Positions 18,401 to 29,600 of a stretch of 64,000 nucleotides of DNA are shown here, piece after piece (the stretch's first letter is position 1; every line of letters begins with the position of its first letter). Source of the DNA: Pseudomonas graminis (GTDB lineage: Bacteria; Pseudomonadota; Gammaproteobacteria; Pseudomonadales; Pseudomonadaceae); assembly GCF_900111735.1 (NCBI RefSeq), contig NZ_FOHW01000001.1:113312-177311 (forward strand), read 5' to 3'. Made by a program: the position numbers and the translations under genes. The notes beneath the pieces are model-generated. The model ran no database searches, was not told the origin of the DNA, and was given only the letters and a program-made list of their open reading frames with translations.

Positions 18401-19159
18401 TCTACCGTGAAAGTCTCTGATGACACGGTGATCGTCGGCCAGCAGACCAAACAGGGCAAAACCCCGCTGGCCATCGCCATGGACGTGAACGTCGAAGTGG
18501 GCCAGGAAACCTTGAGTTTCAGCGGCTTTGGCTTGACCGCCAATCTCGTCGGGCACGTGCACATCGGCGACAACATGGACACGCGCGGCGAGCTGAATCT
18601 CAACGACGGCCGCTACCGCGCTTACGGCCAGCGCCTGACCATTCGCAAGGCTCGCCTGTTGTTCGCCGGGCCGGTCGATCAGCCGTATCTGGACATCGAA
18701 GCCATTCGCCAGACCGACGACGTGATTGCCGGCATTCGCCTGAGCGGCAGCGCCGAGCAACCGACCACCACGGTGTTCTCCGAACCGGCCATGAGTCAGG
18801 AACAGGCGCTGTCCTATCTGGTGCTGGGTCGCCCGCTGAGCACCAACGGCGAAGACAGCAACATGGTCGCCCAAGCGGCGCTGGCACTGGGCCTGGCCGG
18901 CGGTTCATCGACGGCGGGCAAGCTGGCGTCCGGGCTGGGGATTCAGGATTTCGATCTGGACACCTCGGGCAGCGGGGACAAGACCGCCGTGGTCGCCAGC
19001 GGCAAGATCACCGACAAGCTCAGCCTGCGTTACGGCGTGGGGGTGTTCGAACCGGCCAATACGCTGACCTTGCGCTATCTGCTGAGCAAAAAGGTGTACC
19101 TGGAGGTCGCGGGCGGTGTGGCGAGTTCGCTGGATATCTTCTACAAGCGGGATTTTTGA
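15467..19159 (+). CDS. tamB: Translocation and assembly module inner-membrane protein TamB
   Basis: A 1230-residue AsmA-like bridge protein. An N-terminal transmembrane anchor (ITAITLLSLIILLVLTASI, residues about 12-30) leads into a long beta-rich, repeat-like periplasmic body and the conserved C-terminal TamB/DUF490 domain from about residue 890, with ARLLFAGPVDQPYLDIEA and LSYLVLGRPLS, ending in FYKRDF. The GTG start overlaps the tamA stop (GTGA), showing coupling. The partner of TamA; recent work on the family links it to phospholipid transport. Confidence 0.95.
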   Translation: MTNVALLKRAAAITAITLLSLIILLVLTASILLGTQSGSRWALGLVPGLSVEGFSGRLGGAWQADHLIWQQGQSKVEVDAPIFDWSPACLARMTLCIDNLQTGDIRLQFAPSSDAAASGPITLPDLKLPLALQLGRVQIGSLHLDGTEQVRDLQLAAHWTADGLKIDSLHAGRDDIALDLSGLLKPEGDWPLTAEGQLKLPDVSGQPLSMALNIQGDLLKTLKLNAQSKGYLDASLVGQLQPLVENLPADIAITSDNFKPSADLPDTLQLNQLILNAKGDLAQGYAITGSASLPAEKGPVALALQGRVDAKGADIAALDLTASDNQRLKASGKLDWQQGLRADAKIDWLDFPWHRLYPLIDEPQASVHTFTGEVSYTDGKYLGHFAGDFKGPAGPFTLQSPFSGDLQELFLPQLELAAGQGKASGHLNLQFADGIAWDTALDLSAIDPAYWVAELPGSLAGPLRSKGSMRDEQLTLNADLDLKGRLRGQPAVLQAKADGADNKWSLNALDIRLGDNRIQGTGSLQQKIAGQLDINLARLGQLWPGLQGQMKGRVDVAGTVQAPQGQLALTGTQLAFQANTLQTLSLAAKLDNAQRATVDLKTTGIRAGDTALGALSVNGQGDIKRQQVKLDLQGPLLKLALALDGNLDQGNWRGRLASGDIQSGGQDWKLQQPAKLERLADGKVNFGAHCWVSGPASLCGEDQRLLPEPRLRYHLKRFPLDSLAQWLPKDFAWKGALNADIQLDLPAAGPNGQVVIDASGGTLRVKDKNQWLDFPYDTLKLTSSLTPKKVDTSLDFRGGKLGELLARLSIDPIARSKPVTGDFTLRGLDVSVARPFVPMVEKLNGKLNGSGRISGSLLAPQVNGTVTLNDAEVSGPELPVSLEKLNVQALIAGERVDLTGNWRSGPAGQGSIGGHVAWADALDVDVALKGTHLPITVEPYAKLEAAPDLKITLQGDRLAVSGKVLIPKGEITVRQLPPSTVKVSDDTVIVGQQTKQGKTPLAIAMDVNVEVGQETLSFSGFGLTANLVGHVHIGDNMDTRGELNLNDGRYRAYGQRLTIRKARLLFAGPVDQPYLDIEAIRQTDDVIAGIRLSGSAEQPTTTVFSEPAMSQEQALSYLVLGRPLSTNGEDSNMVAQAALALGLAGGSSTAGKLASGLGIQDFDLDTSGSGDKTAVVASGKITDKLSLRYGVGVFEPANTLTLRYLLSKKVYLEVAGGVASSLDIFYKRDF

Positions 19160-19246
19160 TCCCACGCGGCCGACCTGAGTCGTGGGAAGCCGGCTTGCTC
19201 GCGGGAAAGCGTATCCGCCAACCAGCCGGTTCCAGGAAGCCACTCA

Positions 19247-19269
19247 ACAGCCGCCATTTGAGCGGCTGT
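19247..19269. terminator. Hairpin between convergent tamB and aldo/keto reductase
   Basis: ACAGCCGC (19247-19254) and GCGGCTGT (19262-19269) form a perfect 8-base-pair stem with a 7-base loop between convergent genes. There is no T tract on either side, so this may be a weak or Rho-assisted bidirectional terminator. A half REP-like segment (AGCCGGCTTGCTCGCGGG) is at 19188-19205. Confidence 0.45.
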
Positions 19270-19282
19270 CGAGAAACCCGCC

Positions 19283-20278
19283 TCACCCGTTGACCAGCTT
19301 CATCGCCGCATCGGGATAACGGCCACCTGCGACAGCGTTTACCGGAAACAGGTCTTTCAGCGCCTGTAATTCCGCCGCTTCGAGGGTTACGTCCAGGGCA
19401 GCGACGTTCTCCTCCAGGTATTTGCGTTGCTTGGTGCCAGGAATCGGAATGACGTCATTGCCCTGAGCGAGCACCCAGGCCAACGCCAGTTGGCCGGCAG
19501 TGATGCCTTTAGCGGCCGCCAGTTGTTCCACCTTCTGCACCAGCAGCAGGTTTTTGGCGAAGTTCTCGCCCTGGAACCTTGGGCTGCTGCGGCGATAGTC
19601 ATCGGCAGCGAAGTCGTCCGGGCTTTTCAGTGCGCCAGTCAGAAAACCGCGTCCCAACGGGCTGTACGGCACGAACGCGATGCCCAGACGGCGGCAGGTG
19701 TCGAGCACGCCGTTTTCTTCCGGGTCGCGGCTCCACAGGGAGTATTCGGTCTGCAAGGCGGCAATGGGATGCACCTTGTGCGCCCGTTCGAGGGTAATGG
19801 CCGACGCTTCACTCAAACCGAGAAAACGCACCTTGCCCGCCTTGACCAGCTCGGCCATGGCGCCAACCGACTCTTCGATCGCTACGCCCGGATCGATGCG
19901 GTGTTGGTAGTAAAGGTCCAGGGTGTCGATTTTCAGACGCTGCAACGTGCCATCGATCGCGGCGCGGATGTATTCGGGACTGCCATTGACCCCGCGTGCG
20001 CCGGCGTCACCTGGTGTGCGCACGATGCCGAACTTGCTGGCGATGAACACCTGGTCACGCTTGCCGGCCAGCGCCTTGCCCAGCAGTTCTTCGTTGGTGT
20101 GGGGCCCGTACATATCAGCGGTGTCGAGCAGGGTGACGCCCAGCTCCAGCGCCCGGTGAAGGGTGGCGATGGCTTCGTCGGCGTTGTTGCCCGTCGTGTA
20201 GAAGTCAGTCATGCCCATGCAGCCCAGGCCCATAGCCGAGACCTGCGGTCCATTTTTGCCAAGTTGACGCGTTTGCAT
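19283..20278 (-). CDS. Aldo/keto reductase
   Basis: A 331-residue NADPH-dependent (beta/alpha)8 oxidoreductase of the AKR superfamily. It has [29 protein letters not shown] (catalytic Asp and Tyr), IASKFG (Lys), [14 protein letters not shown] (His) and a C-terminal [15 protein letters not shown] nucleotide-binding motif, all of the AKR13/YakC-like type. Start at 20278 ([10 protein letters not shown]) matches the family; the longer frame upstream is not needed. It is divergent from a LysR gene 126 bases away, a common pairing that suggests control by it. Substrate unknown. Confidence 0.92.
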   Translation of the reverse strand: MQTRQLGKNGPQVSAMGLGCMGMTDFYTTGNNADEAIATLHRALELGVTLLDTADMYGPHTNEELLGKALAGKRDQVFIASKFGIVRTPGDAGARGVNGSPEYIRAAIDGTLQRLKIDTLDLYYQHRIDPGVAIEESVGAMAELVKAGKVRFLGLSEASAITLERAHKVHPIAALQTEYSLWSRDPEENGVLDTCRRLGIAFVPYSPLGRGFLTGALKSPDDFAADDYRRSSPRFQGENFAKNLLLVQKVEQLAAAKGITAGQLALAWVLAQGNDVIPIPGTKQRKYLEENVAALDVTLEAAELQALKDLFPVNAVAGGRYPDAAMKLVNG

Positions 20279-20404
20279 GATGGATGCCTTGTCGATCAAG
20301 AGGATCACCATTCTTGCGCCTCGACAGCGTCGGGATAAACCGGCTAAAAGTGCTTTCACTATTGGTTATTTCTAAACAATCTTTCAGCGGAACCGTGACT
20401 GACC

Positions 20405-21334
20405 ATGGATAAATTCAATGCGATGCGCGCCTTCACGCGCATCGTCGAGCTGGGCGGTTTCGCCAGGGCCGCCGACAGCCTGCACATGCCCCGGGCGTCG
20501 GTGACCATTTTGATCAAGCAGCTGGAGGCTCAGCTCGGTGTGCAATTGTTGATGCGCACCACGCGGCAGGTGACCCCAACGGCGGACGGTCAAGCCTATT
20601 ACCACCGTTGCGTCAACGTGCTGAACGAACTGGCAGCGGCCGAATCGGTGTTTTCCTCGGTGGCCAGAGACCCGGAAGGGTTGCTGCGCATCGACATGCC
20701 GTCGGGCATCGGTCGGCTGATCATTATGCCGCTGCTGCCGGAGTTCACCGACCGGTTTCCCCGGCTGGAAATGGAAGTGGGCATGAATGACCGGCCCGTG
20801 GACTTGATCCGGGAGGGCTACGACTGCGTGATCCGTGGCGGGCAGCCCCTCGATCATTCGCTGGTGGCGCGACCGCTCGCTCAGATGCGCCAGGTGGTGT
20901 GCGCCAGTCCGGGTTATCTGCAACGCAGGGGCACGCCGCAGTGTCTGGCCGATCTGCAGCACCACCGGATCATCGAATACTTTTCCTCGACCACGAACAA
21001 GCGCTATGGGATCGAGTTCGTCATCGATGGTCGGACCCAGGCGCCGGACCTGCCCAAAGCCCTGGCGACCAACAGCGCCGATGGCTACCTCGCCGCGTGC
21101 TGCGCGGGATACGGACTGGTACAGACGCCGTACTACCACGTCGCCGAGTTATTGCGTCGACGCGAGCTGATCGAAGTGCTGGGCGATGTCGAGCAACCGC
21201 TATTGCCTTTGACCGCGCTGTACCCGGCACACCATCAGACGTCACGGCGGGTGAGGGTATTCGTCGATTGGGTGGTGGACGTATGCTCGCGTCCGGGGCT
21301 GATGGACAAACCGGTAATGCACCCCGTTTCCTGA
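20405..21334 (+). CDS. LysR-family transcriptional regulator
   Basis: A 309-residue LTTR of the AaeR/DmlR-like group: MDKFNAMRAFTRIVELGGFARAAD opens the helix-turn-helix (shown in part: FARAADSLHMPRASVTILIK), followed by TTRQVTPTADG and an effector domain with DYVIRG-like DCVIRGGQPLDHSLVARPL. It is divergent from the aldo/keto reductase and probably controls it. It is upstream of tpx by 87 bases on the same strand, but tpx normally has its own promoter. Confidence 0.92.
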   Translation: MDKFNAMRAFTRIVELGGFARAADSLHMPRASVTILIKQLEAQLGVQLLMRTTRQVTPTADGQAYYHRCVNVLNELAAAESVFSSVARDPEGLLRIDMPSGIGRLIIMPLLPEFTDRFPRLEMEVGMNDRPVDLIREGYDCVIRGGQPLDHSLVARPLAQMRQVVCASPGYLQRRGTPQCLADLQHHRIIEYFSSTTNKRYGIEFVIDGRTQAPDLPKALATNSADGYLAACCAGYGLVQTPYYHVAELLRRRELIEVLGDVEQPLLPLTALYPAHHQTSRRVRVFVDWVVDVCSRPGLMDKPVMHPVS

Positions 21335-21421
21335 CAACAAAATCGTTTCTGGCGGTAGGTTGCCACGCTTTTTCATGGTTAACTTCCGAGCTTTCATGCC
21401 ACTCAAACAAGGACTCAGCTC

Positions 21422-21922
21422 ATGCCACAAGTGACTCGTAAAGGCTCCCCGGTACAGATCAGCGGCGAACTGCCAACCGTCGGCAGCAAGGCGCCGGCCT
21501 TCAAGCTGGTGGCGGCCGATCTGTCCGACGCCACCCTTGAAACCTTCGCCGGCAAGCGCAAGGTGCTGAACATTTTCCCGAGCGTCGATACCCCGACCTG
21601 CGCCACCTCCATCCGTAAATTCAACGCCCAGGCCAACGAGCTGAACAACGCCGTGGTGCTGTGTATCTCCGCCGACCTGCCGTTCGCCCAGGCGCGCTTC
21701 TGCGGTGCCGAAGGTCTGGAAAACGTGAAGAACCTGTCGACCATGCGCGGCGCGCAGTTCATGCAGGACTACGGCGTTGCCATCGCGGACGGGTCGATGG
21801 TGGGTCTGACCACCCGTGCCGTGGTCGTGCTGGACGAAAACGACACGGTGCTGCACAGCGAACTGGTACCGGAGATCGGTCAAGAGCCGAACTACGACGC
21901 GGCGCTGGCCGTATTGAAGTAA
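21422..21922 (+). CDS. tpx: Thiol peroxidase (2-Cys peroxiredoxin)
   Basis: A 166-residue atypical 2-Cys peroxiredoxin that reduces hydroperoxides using thioredoxin. The peroxidatic Cys60 lies in [10 protein letters not shown] and the resolving Cys94 in QARFCGAEG, exactly as in Tpx. The length is typical. The gene is followed by a strong intrinsic terminator, so it is probably monocistronic or the last gene of its transcript. Confidence 0.96.
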   Translation: MPQVTRKGSPVQISGELPTVGSKAPAFKLVAADLSDATLETFAGKRKVLNIFPSVDTPTCATSIRKFNAQANELNNAVVLCISADLPFAQARFCGAEGLENVKNLSTMRGAQFMQDYGVAIADGSMVGLTTRAVVVLDENDTVLHSELVPEIGQEPNYDAALAVLK

Positions 21923-21977
21923 GCTCGCAAACGGCGTATTGCCATCAGTCGACGGCATTACCCGGCAACATCCAGGC

Positions 21978-22003
21978 GGCCTGACTCCCTCAGGCCGTTT
22001 TTT
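21978..22003 (+). terminator. Intrinsic terminator of tpx
   Basis: GGCCTGA (21978-21984), loop CTCCC, TCAGGCC (21990-21996), then GTTTTTTAT. A perfect 7-base-pair stem and T run, 55 bases after the tpx stop. Confidence 0.9.
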
Positions 22004-22134
22004 ATTTGTATGTCAGCACCTTATCCAAAGTAAGCACTAGGTAAATTGCCGGTAAAGGCCCTTTGCTTGGCCGGTATCTATGCTTATTGTTCAGCCTCCC
22101 GAAGACGCTCACGCGCACACTGGTTGATTTATTC

Positions 22135-23460
22135 ATGCAATCGTCTGGCCCCCGTAATTCCCGTCGCTGGCTGATAAGCCTGTTGGTTCTGTTGATCGTC
22201 GCTGGCCTGTGCTGGCGCTTCTGGCCGGGATCCGCGTCGCAGCCGAGCACCACGGCGCAGAAAGGTGATCAGGCCCAGGCCAGTGCAGGCCGCAGCGGTG
22301 GCAACGGCAAGGCGGTGGCCAAGCGTCCCGGATTCGGCGGCTCAACCGCCCCGGTACCGGTGCGGGTCGCCGTAGCGAATACCGGCGACTTCCCCATCTA
22401 CTACAAAGCCCTCGGCACCGTGACCGCGCTGAACACGATCAACGTGCGCAGCCGTGTAGCGGGGGAGTTGATGAAGATCAATTTCCAGGAAGGCCAGCAG
22501 GTCAAGGCCGGCGATCTGCTGGCGGTGATCGACCCGCGCAGCTACCAGATCGCCCTGCAACAGGCTGAAGGCACGCTGATGCAGAACCAGGCGCTGCTCA
22601 AGAATGCTCAACTCGACGTACAGCGTTATCGGGGCCTGTACAAAGAAGACAGCATCGCCAAGCAAACCCTGGACACCGCAGAATCCCTGGTCGGTCAGTA
22701 CCAGGGCACCATCAAGACCAATCAGGCCGCAGTGGGCGACGCAAAGCTCAACCTGGAGTTCTCGCAGATCCGTGCGCCGATTTCCGGCCGCATCGGCCTG
22801 CGCCAGCTGGATGTCGGCAATCTCGTGGCCGCCAATGACACCAACCCGTTGGTGGTGATCACCCAGACCAAGCCAATCACCGTCAACTTCACGCTGCCGG
22901 AAAAGGACCTCGCCGAGGTGCTTGCCCGCTACCGCAGCGGCAGCAAGCTGCCGGTTGAGGCGTGGGACCGCGGGGACTTGAAGCTGCAGGCCACCGGCGT
23001 GCTCGCCAGCATCGACAACCAGATCGATATCACCACCGGCACGCTGAAATTCAAGGCGCGGTTCGATAACGACAACGAAGCGCTGTTCCCCAATCAGTTC
23101 GTCAATGCGCGCCTGCTCGCCAACACCCTGAAAAACGTGGTGCTGGTGCCGTCGGCCTCGGTGCAGTTCGGCGTCAACGGCACGTTCGTGTACGTGATGG
23201 ACGGCGACAAGACCGTGCGTATTCGCCAGCTTAAAACCGGGCCAAGCGACGAGAACTCGACGGTGATTACCGAAGGTCTCGCGGCCGGCGACCGCGTGGT
23301 GCTCGAAGGCACCGACCGCCTGAAAGACGGCAGCGCGGTGGACGTGGTCAACGACAGCAAAGACGTTCCGGCCACGCCCGGCCAGCAATTGCAGGGCAAG
23401 CCATCGAAGGAACCCGGTGAGTCAGCGGGTGCCGAGACCGCGAAGAAAGGCAACGTATGA
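22135..23460 (+). CDS. mdtA: RND efflux periplasmic adaptor (MdtA/MuxA type)
   Basis: A 441-residue membrane-fusion protein linking the RND pumps to the outer-membrane channel. An N-terminal membrane anchor ([18 protein letters not shown]) is followed by the biotinyl-lipoyl and hairpin region ([20 protein letters not shown], then [19 protein letters not shown]) and the beta-barrel and membrane-proximal domains. The C-terminal tail is polar and Gly/Lys rich. Start 22135 is chosen over an upstream frame opening because it begins at the anchor. It overlaps mdtB by four bases. In Pseudomonas the four-gene set corresponds to muxABC-opmB. Confidence 0.94.
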   Translation: MQSSGPRNSRRWLISLLVLLIVAGLCWRFWPGSASQPSTTAQKGDQAQASAGRSGGNGKAVAKRPGFGGSTAPVPVRVAVANTGDFPIYYKALGTVTALNTINVRSRVAGELMKINFQEGQQVKAGDLLAVIDPRSYQIALQQAEGTLMQNQALLKNAQLDVQRYRGLYKEDSIAKQTLDTAESLVGQYQGTIKTNQAAVGDAKLNLEFSQIRAPISGRIGLRQLDVGNLVAANDTNPLVVITQTKPITVNFTLPEKDLAEVLARYRSGSKLPVEAWDRGDLKLQATGVLASIDNQIDITTGTLKFKARFDNDNEALFPNQFVNARLLANTLKNVVLVPSASVQFGVNGTFVYVMDGDKTVRIRQLKTGPSDENSTVITEGLAAGDRVVLEGTDRLKDGSAVDVVNDSKDVPATPGQQLQGKPSKEPGESAGAETAKKGNV

Positions 23461-26400
23461 ACCTGTCACGCCTGTTCATCCTCAGGCCGGTCGCCACCAC
23501 GCTGAGCATGCTGGCCATCGTGCTGGCCGGCCTGATCGCGTACACGCTGCTGCCGGTGTCGGCGTTGCCTCAGGTGGATTACCCGACCATTCGGGTGATG
23601 ACGCTTTACCCGGGCGCGAGTCCGCAAGTGATGACCAGTGCCGTGACCGCGCCCCTCGAGCGCCAGTTCGGGCAGATGCCGGGCCTGACCCAGATGGCCT
23701 CGACCAGCTCCGGCGGGGCCTCGGTCATCACCCTGCGTTTCAGCCTCGACCTCAACATGGACGTCGCCGAGCAGGAAGTGCAGGCGGCGATCAACGGCGC
23801 CACCAACCTGCTGCCGAGCGACCTGCCGGCGCCCCCGACGTATAACAAGGTCAACCCGGCCGACACACCGGTGCTGACGCTGGCGATTACGTCCAAAACC
23901 ATGCTGCTGCCCAAACTCAATGATCTGGTCGACACACGCATGGCGCAGAAGATCGCGCAGATCAGCGGAGTGGGCATGGTCACCATCGCCGGCGGCCAGC
24001 GTCAGGCGGTGCGGATCAAGGTCAATGCCGACGCACTGGCGGCCAACGGCCTGAATCTGGCCGACGTGCGCACGCTGGTCAGCGCTTCCAACGTAAACAC
24101 GCCCAAGGGTAATTTCGACGGCCCGACGCGGGTGTCGATGCTTGACGCCAACGACCAGCTCAAATCCCCCGAGGAATACGCCAACCTGATTCTGGCGTAC
24201 AAAAACGGCGGCCCGCTGCGGCTCAAGGATGTCGCCGAGATCGTCGACGGCGCCGAAAACGATCGCCTTGCGGCCTGGGCCAATGAAAACCAGGCCGTGC
24301 TGCTGAACATCCAGCGTCAGCCGGGCGCCAACGTGATCGACGTGGTCGACCGGATCAAGGCGCTGCTGCCCAGCATCACCCAGAACCTGCCCGCCGGGCT
24401 CGACGTCACTGTACTCACCGACCGCACCCAGACCATCCGCGCCTCGGTCAGCGACGTGCAGCACGAGCTGATGATTTCCATCGTGCTGGTGGTGCTGGTG
24501 ACCTTCCTGTTTCTGCGGCGCTTCAGCGCGACGATCATTCCCTCGGTGGCCGTGCCGCTGTCGCTGATCGGCACCTTCGGCGTGATGTACCTCGCCGGTT
24601 TTTCGGTCAACAACCTGACCTTGATGGCGATGACCATTGCCACCGGTTTCGTGGTCGATGACGCCATCGTCATGCTGGAGAACATTTCCCGGCACCTGGA
24701 GGAGGGCGAGACGCCGTTGCAGGCGGCGCTCAAGGGGGCGCGGCAGATTGGTTTCACACTGATCTCACTGACCATTTCGCTGATTGCCGTGCTCATTCCG
24801 CTGTTGTTCATGGCCGACGTGGTCGGGCGGTTGTTCCGCGAGTTCGCCATTACCCTCGCGGTGGCGATCCTGATTTCCCTCGTGGTGTCCCTCACCCTGA
24901 CGCCGATGATGTGCGCGCGCTTGCTCAAGCGTGAACCAAGGGAAGAAGAGCAGGGCCGTTTTTACCGGGCCAGCGGCGCGTGGATCGACTGGCTGGTGGC
25001 CGCCTACGGGCGCAAATTGCAGTGGGTGCTCAAGCATCAGCCGCTGACCCTGCTGGTCGCCATCGCCACCCTCGGGATTACCGTGCTGCTTTACCTGGCC
25101 GTGCCCAAGGGCTTCTTTCCGGTGCAGGACACCGGCGTGATTCAGGGCATTTCCGAAGCGCCGCAGTCGGTGTCGTTCGCCTCCATGAGCCAGCGTCAGC
25201 AGGCCCTGGCGAAAATCATCCTCAAGGACCCTGCGGTTGCCAGTCTCTCGTCCTACATCGGCGTCGACGGCGACAACGCGACCCTCAACAGCGGGCGCAT
25301 GCTGATCAACCTCAAACCCCACAGCGAACGTGATGTCACGGCGTCCGAAGTGATTCAGCGTCTGCAGCCCGAGGTCGATCAGCTGTCGGACATCCGCCTG
25401 TTCATGCAGCCGGTGCAGGACCTGACCATCGAAGACCGGGTCAGCCGCACCCAGTACCAGTTCAGCATGTCATCGCCGGACGCCGACCTGCTCAATCTGT
25501 GGAGCGGCAAACTGGTGGAGGCGCTGGCTCAGCGACCGGAGCTGACCGATGTCGCCAGCGACCTGCAGGACAAGGGTCTGCAGGTGTTCCTCAACATCGA
25601 CCGCGACGCTGCCAGTCGGCTGGGCGTGACCGTCGCCAACATCACCGATGCGCTGTATGACGCTTTCGGCCAGCGGCAGATTTCCACCATCTACACCCAG
25701 GCCAGTCAATACCGTGTGGTATTGCAGGCCGACTCCCGCAGTGAGCTGGGGCCCGAAGCGCTGGAGCAGATTCACGTCAAGACCACCGATGGCGGGCAGG
25801 TCAAGTTGTCGAGCCTGGGCCGGGTCGAACAGCGGCAGGCGCAGCTGGCGATTGCCCATATCGGGCAGTTCCCGGCGGTAATGATGTCGTTCAACCTGGC
25901 CCCCGGCGTTGCGCTGGGCAAGGCGGTGGAAGTCATCGAGCAGGTGCAGAAAGACATCGGCATGCCGATCGGCGTGCAGACGCAATTCCAGGGCGCGGCC
26001 GAAGCCTTCCAGGCCTCGCTGTCCAGCACGCTGTTGCTGGTGCTGGCGGCGGTGATCACCATGTACATCGTGCTGGGCGTGCTCTACGAGAGCTACATCC
26101 ACCCGATTACCATTTTGTCGACCCTGCCATCGGCTGCCATCGGTGCGCTGCTGGCGCTGATCATCAGCGGCAACGATCTGGGCATGATCGCCATCATCGG
26201 CATCATCCTGCTGATCGGTATCGTCAAGAAAAACGCGATCATGATGATCGACTTCGCTCTCGACGCTGAGCGCAACCGCGGCATCGCCCCTGAGACCGCT
26301 ATCTACGAAGCGGCGCTGCTGCGCTTCCGACCCATTCTCATGACCACCCTGGCGGCGCTGTTCGGCGCGATCCCGCTGATGTTCGCGTCAGGCTCCGGCG

Positions 26401-26552
26401 CCGAACTGCGCCAGCCATTGGGCTTGGTGATGGTCGGCGGCTTGCTGGTCAGCCAGGTCCTGACGCTGTTCACCACGCCGGTCATCTATCTGTATTTCGA
26501 TCGATTGGGGCGCCGGTTTCAGCGCAAAGAGAACACCGAGGTGGCGGTATGA
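23457..26552 (+). CDS. mdtB: RND multidrug efflux permease (MdtB/MuxB type)
   Basis: A 1031-residue RND pump with 12 transmembrane helices and two large periplasmic loops. It shows the TM4 proton-relay segment [14 protein letters not shown] with both Asp residues, a TM1 opening [13 protein letters not shown] and a C-terminal [15 protein letters not shown]. It overlaps mdtA (ATGA) and is followed 112 bases later by a second RND pump, mdtC. The two together form the heteromultimeric pump typical of MdtBC/MuxBC. Predicted substrates: novobiocin, bile-salt-like compounds and some beta-lactams, by family. Confidence 0.94.
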   Translation: MNLSRLFILRPVATTLSMLAIVLAGLIAYTLLPVSALPQVDYPTIRVMTLYPGASPQVMTSAVTAPLERQFGQMPGLTQMASTSSGGASVITLRFSLDLNMDVAEQEVQAAINGATNLLPSDLPAPPTYNKVNPADTPVLTLAITSKTMLLPKLNDLVDTRMAQKIAQISGVGMVTIAGGQRQAVRIKVNADALAANGLNLADVRTLVSASNVNTPKGNFDGPTRVSMLDANDQLKSPEEYANLILAYKNGGPLRLKDVAEIVDGAENDRLAAWANENQAVLLNIQRQPGANVIDVVDRIKALLPSITQNLPAGLDVTVLTDRTQTIRASVSDVQHELMISIVLVVLVTFLFLRRFSATIIPSVAVPLSLIGTFGVMYLAGFSVNNLTLMAMTIATGFVVDDAIVMLENISRHLEEGETPLQAALKGARQIGFTLISLTISLIAVLIPLLFMADVVGRLFREFAITLAVAILISLVVSLTLTPMMCARLLKREPREEEQGRFYRASGAWIDWLVAAYGRKLQWVLKHQPLTLLVAIATLGITVLLYLAVPKGFFPVQDTGVIQGISEAPQSVSFASMSQRQQALAKIILKDPAVASLSSYIGVDGDNATLNSGRMLINLKPHSERDVTASEVIQRLQPEVDQLSDIRLFMQPVQDLTIEDRVSRTQYQFSMSSPDADLLNLWSGKLVEALAQRPELTDVASDLQDKGLQVFLNIDRDAASRLGVTVANITDALYDAFGQRQISTIYTQASQYRVVLQADSRSELGPEALEQIHVKTTDGGQVKLSSLGRVEQRQAQLAIAHIGQFPAVMMSFNLAPGVALGKAVEVIEQVQKDIGMPIGVQTQFQGAAEAFQASLSSTLLLVLAAVITMYIVLGVLYESYIHPITILSTLPSAAIGALLALIISGNDLGMIAIIGIILLIGIVKKNAIMMIDFALDAERNRGIAPETAIYEAALLRFRPILMTTLAALFGAIPLMFASGSGAELRQPLGLVMVGGLLVSQVLTLFTTPVIYLYFDRLGRRFQRKENTEVAV

Positions 26553-26563
26553 CCGGCCAGCTG

Positions 26564-26645
26564 CAAGCTTCAAGCGTTAAGCCTCAAGCTAGAAGCAGCA
26601 CCCCGCAGGTCGGGGCGGGTGCGTTCAATTGCCGCTTGAAGCTTG
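26564..26645. repeat. Large inverted repeat (REP-like) between mdtB and mdtC
   Basis: CAAGCTTCAAGCG at 26564-26576 is repeated as its exact reverse complement CGCTTGAAGCTTG at 26633-26645. About 56 bases, with their own smaller GC-rich palindrome (CCCCG...CGGGG), lie between. It fills most of the only sizeable intergenic gap of the efflux operon (26553-26664). The AAGCTTCAAGC signature resembles a third Pseudomonas REP family. A hairpin here could attenuate transcription or protect upstream mRNA. Confidence 0.75.
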
Positions 26646-26664
26646 CCGCCTGGAGCTCCCGCCC

Positions 26665-29600
26665 ATGAATCTGTCCGGGCCCTTCATCAAACGCCCCGTA
26701 GCGACCATGCTCCTGAGCCTGGCAATCATGCTGCTGGGCGGGATGAGCTTCGGTCTGCTGCCGGTGTCGCCGCTGCCGAACATGGATTTTCCGGTGATCG
26801 TGGTCAGCGCCTCGTTGCCTGGCGCCAGCCCGGAAATCATGGCGTCGAGCGTGGCGACGCCGCTGGAGCGCTCCCTCGGGGTGATCGCCGGGGTCAACAC
26901 CATGAGCAGCCGTTCGAATCAGGGCTCGACCCGGATCATTCTGCAGTTCGACATGGACCGCGACATCAACGGTGCTGCGCGAGAAGTGCAGGCAGCCATC
27001 AACGCATCGCGCAGCCTGCTGCCCAGCGGAATGCGCAGCATGCCGACCTACAAGAAGGTCAACCCGTCCCAGGCGCCGATCATGGTGCTGTCGCTGACCT
27101 CCGACGTGCTGGAGAAGGGCGAGCTGTACGACATGGCGTCGACAATTCTGTCCCAGAGCCTGTCCCAGGTGAACGGCGTCGGCGAGGTGCAGATCGGTGG
27201 CAGTTCGCTGCCTGCCGTGCGCGTGGAACTGGAGCCCAAGCTGCTGTCCCAGTACGGCGTGTCGCTGGATGAAGTGCGTACCACCATTTCCAATGCCAAC
27301 GTGCGCCGGCCGAAAGGCTCGGTGGAGAACAGCGAGCACAACTGGCAGGTGCAGGCCAACGATCAGTTGGAGAAGGCCAAGGATTACGAATCGCTGATCA
27401 TCCATTACGCCAACGGCGCGGCGTTGCGGCTCAAAGACGTGGCCAGGGTCAAGGATTCGGTGGAAGACCGCTACAACAGCGGCTTCTTCAATGACAAGGC
27501 AGCGGTGCTACTGGTAATCAACCGTCAGGCGGGCGCCAACATCATCGAAACCGTGGCGGCGATCAAGGCGCAGTTGCCGGCGTTACAGGCGGTGCTTCCG
27601 GCCAGCGTCAAGCTCGACCTGGCGATGGACCGCTCGCCGGTGATCAAGGCCACCCTGCACGAGGCCGAGATGACGCTGCTGATTGCGGTGGTGCTGGTGA
27701 TTCTGGTGGTGTTCCTGTTTCTCGGGAATTTCCGCGCTTCGCTGATCCCGACCCTGGCCGTGCCGGTGTCGCTGGTGGGCACCTTCGCGATCATGTACCT
27801 GTACGGGTTTTCCCTGAACAACCTGTCGCTGATGGCGTTGATTCTCGCCACCGGACTAGTGGTCGACGATGCCATTGTGGTGCTGGAGAACATTTCCCGG
27901 CACATCGACAAGGGCGTGCCGCCGATGGAGGCGGCTTATCTGGGCGCCAGGGAAGTCGGCTTCACGCTGCTGTCGATGAACGTGTCGCTGGTGGCGGTGT
28001 TCGTCTCGATTCTGTTCATGGGCGGGCTGGTGGAGAGCCTGTTCCGCGAGTTTTCCATCACGTTGTCGGTGTCCATTGTCGTTTCGCTGGTGGTCTCACT
28101 GACCTTGACGCCGATGCTCTGCGCGCGCTGGCTCAAGCCCCACGTGCCGGGCTCGGAAAACCGTCTGCAGCGCTGGAGCCAGCGGGTCAATGACCGCATG
28201 GTCGCCGGTTACGACCGCAGCCTGCGCTGGGTGCTGCGTCATCGGCGCCTGACCCTGCTGACGCTGCTGTTGACCATCGTCGGCAACATCGCGCTGTACG
28301 TCGTGGTGCCAAAGACTTTTCTGCCGCAGCAGGACACCGGCCAGTTGATGGGGTTTGTGCGGGGCGATGACGGCCTGTCGTTCTCGGTCATGCAGCCGAA
28401 GATGGACACGTTCCGCGCAGCGATTCTCAAGGACCCGGCCGTGGAGAGTGTCGCGGGCTTCATCGGCGGCAACGGCGGCACCGGCAATGCGTTCATCATC
28501 GTGCGCCTGAAGCCGATCAAGGAGCGCAACATCGGCGCCATGGAAGTGGTCGAGCGGCTGCGCAAGGAAATGCCGCTGGTCCCCGGCGGGCGCCTGTTCC
28601 TGCAGCCCGACCAGGACCTGCAACTGGGCGGCGGCCGCGAGCAGACCACCTCGCAATACCAGTACATCCTGCAAAGCGGCGACCTGGAAACCCTGCGCCT
28701 GTGGTACCCGAAGGTGGTCGCTGCACTGAAGTCCCTCAAGGAGCTGACCGCCATCGATGCCAACGATGGCGGCGGCACCCAGCAGGTGACGTTGATTGTC
28801 GATCGCGACGCGGCCAAGCGCCTGGGCATCGACATGAACATGGTCACCACCGTGCTGAACAACGCCTACAGCCAGCGTCAGGTGTCGACCATTTATGACC
28901 CGCTGAACCAGTACCAGGTGGTCATGGAGGTCAACCCGAAATACGCCCTCGACCCGACCACCCTGGAGCAGGTCCAGGTGATCACTGCCGATGGCGCGCG
29001 GGTGCCGCTGTCGACCATTGCCCGTTACGAGCGCAGTCTGGAAGACGACCGGGTCAGCCACGACGGCCAGTTCGCCTCGGAAAACATCTCCTTTGACCTG
29101 TCCGACGGCGTCACCCTCGACCAGGCCAACGCCGCCATTGAGCGCGCCGTCGCGGCGGTGGGCCTGCCCGAGGACGTGATCGCCAAGATGGCCGGGACCT
29201 CCGACGCCTTCGCCGCCACCCAGAAGAGCCAGCCGTGGATGATCCTCGGCGCGCTGGTAGCGGTGTACCTGGTGCTGGGCATCCTCTACGAAAGCTACAT
29301 CCACCCGCTGACCATTCTCTCGACGCTGCCATCGGCAGGAGTCGGCGCGCTGTTGAGCATCTACCTAACCGGCGGGCAGTTCAGCCTGATCTCGTTGCTG
29401 GGGCTGTTCCTGCTGATCGGCGTGGTGAAGAAGAACGCGATTCTGATGATCGACCTCGCCTTGCAGCTCGAACGTCAGGGCGGCATGACCCCGGTGGAAT
29501 CCATTCGCAATGCCTGCCTGCAACGGCTGCGGCCGATTCTGATGACCACGCTGGCGGCGATCCTCGGCGCCGTGCCGTTGCTGCTCAGCAGCGCCGAAGG

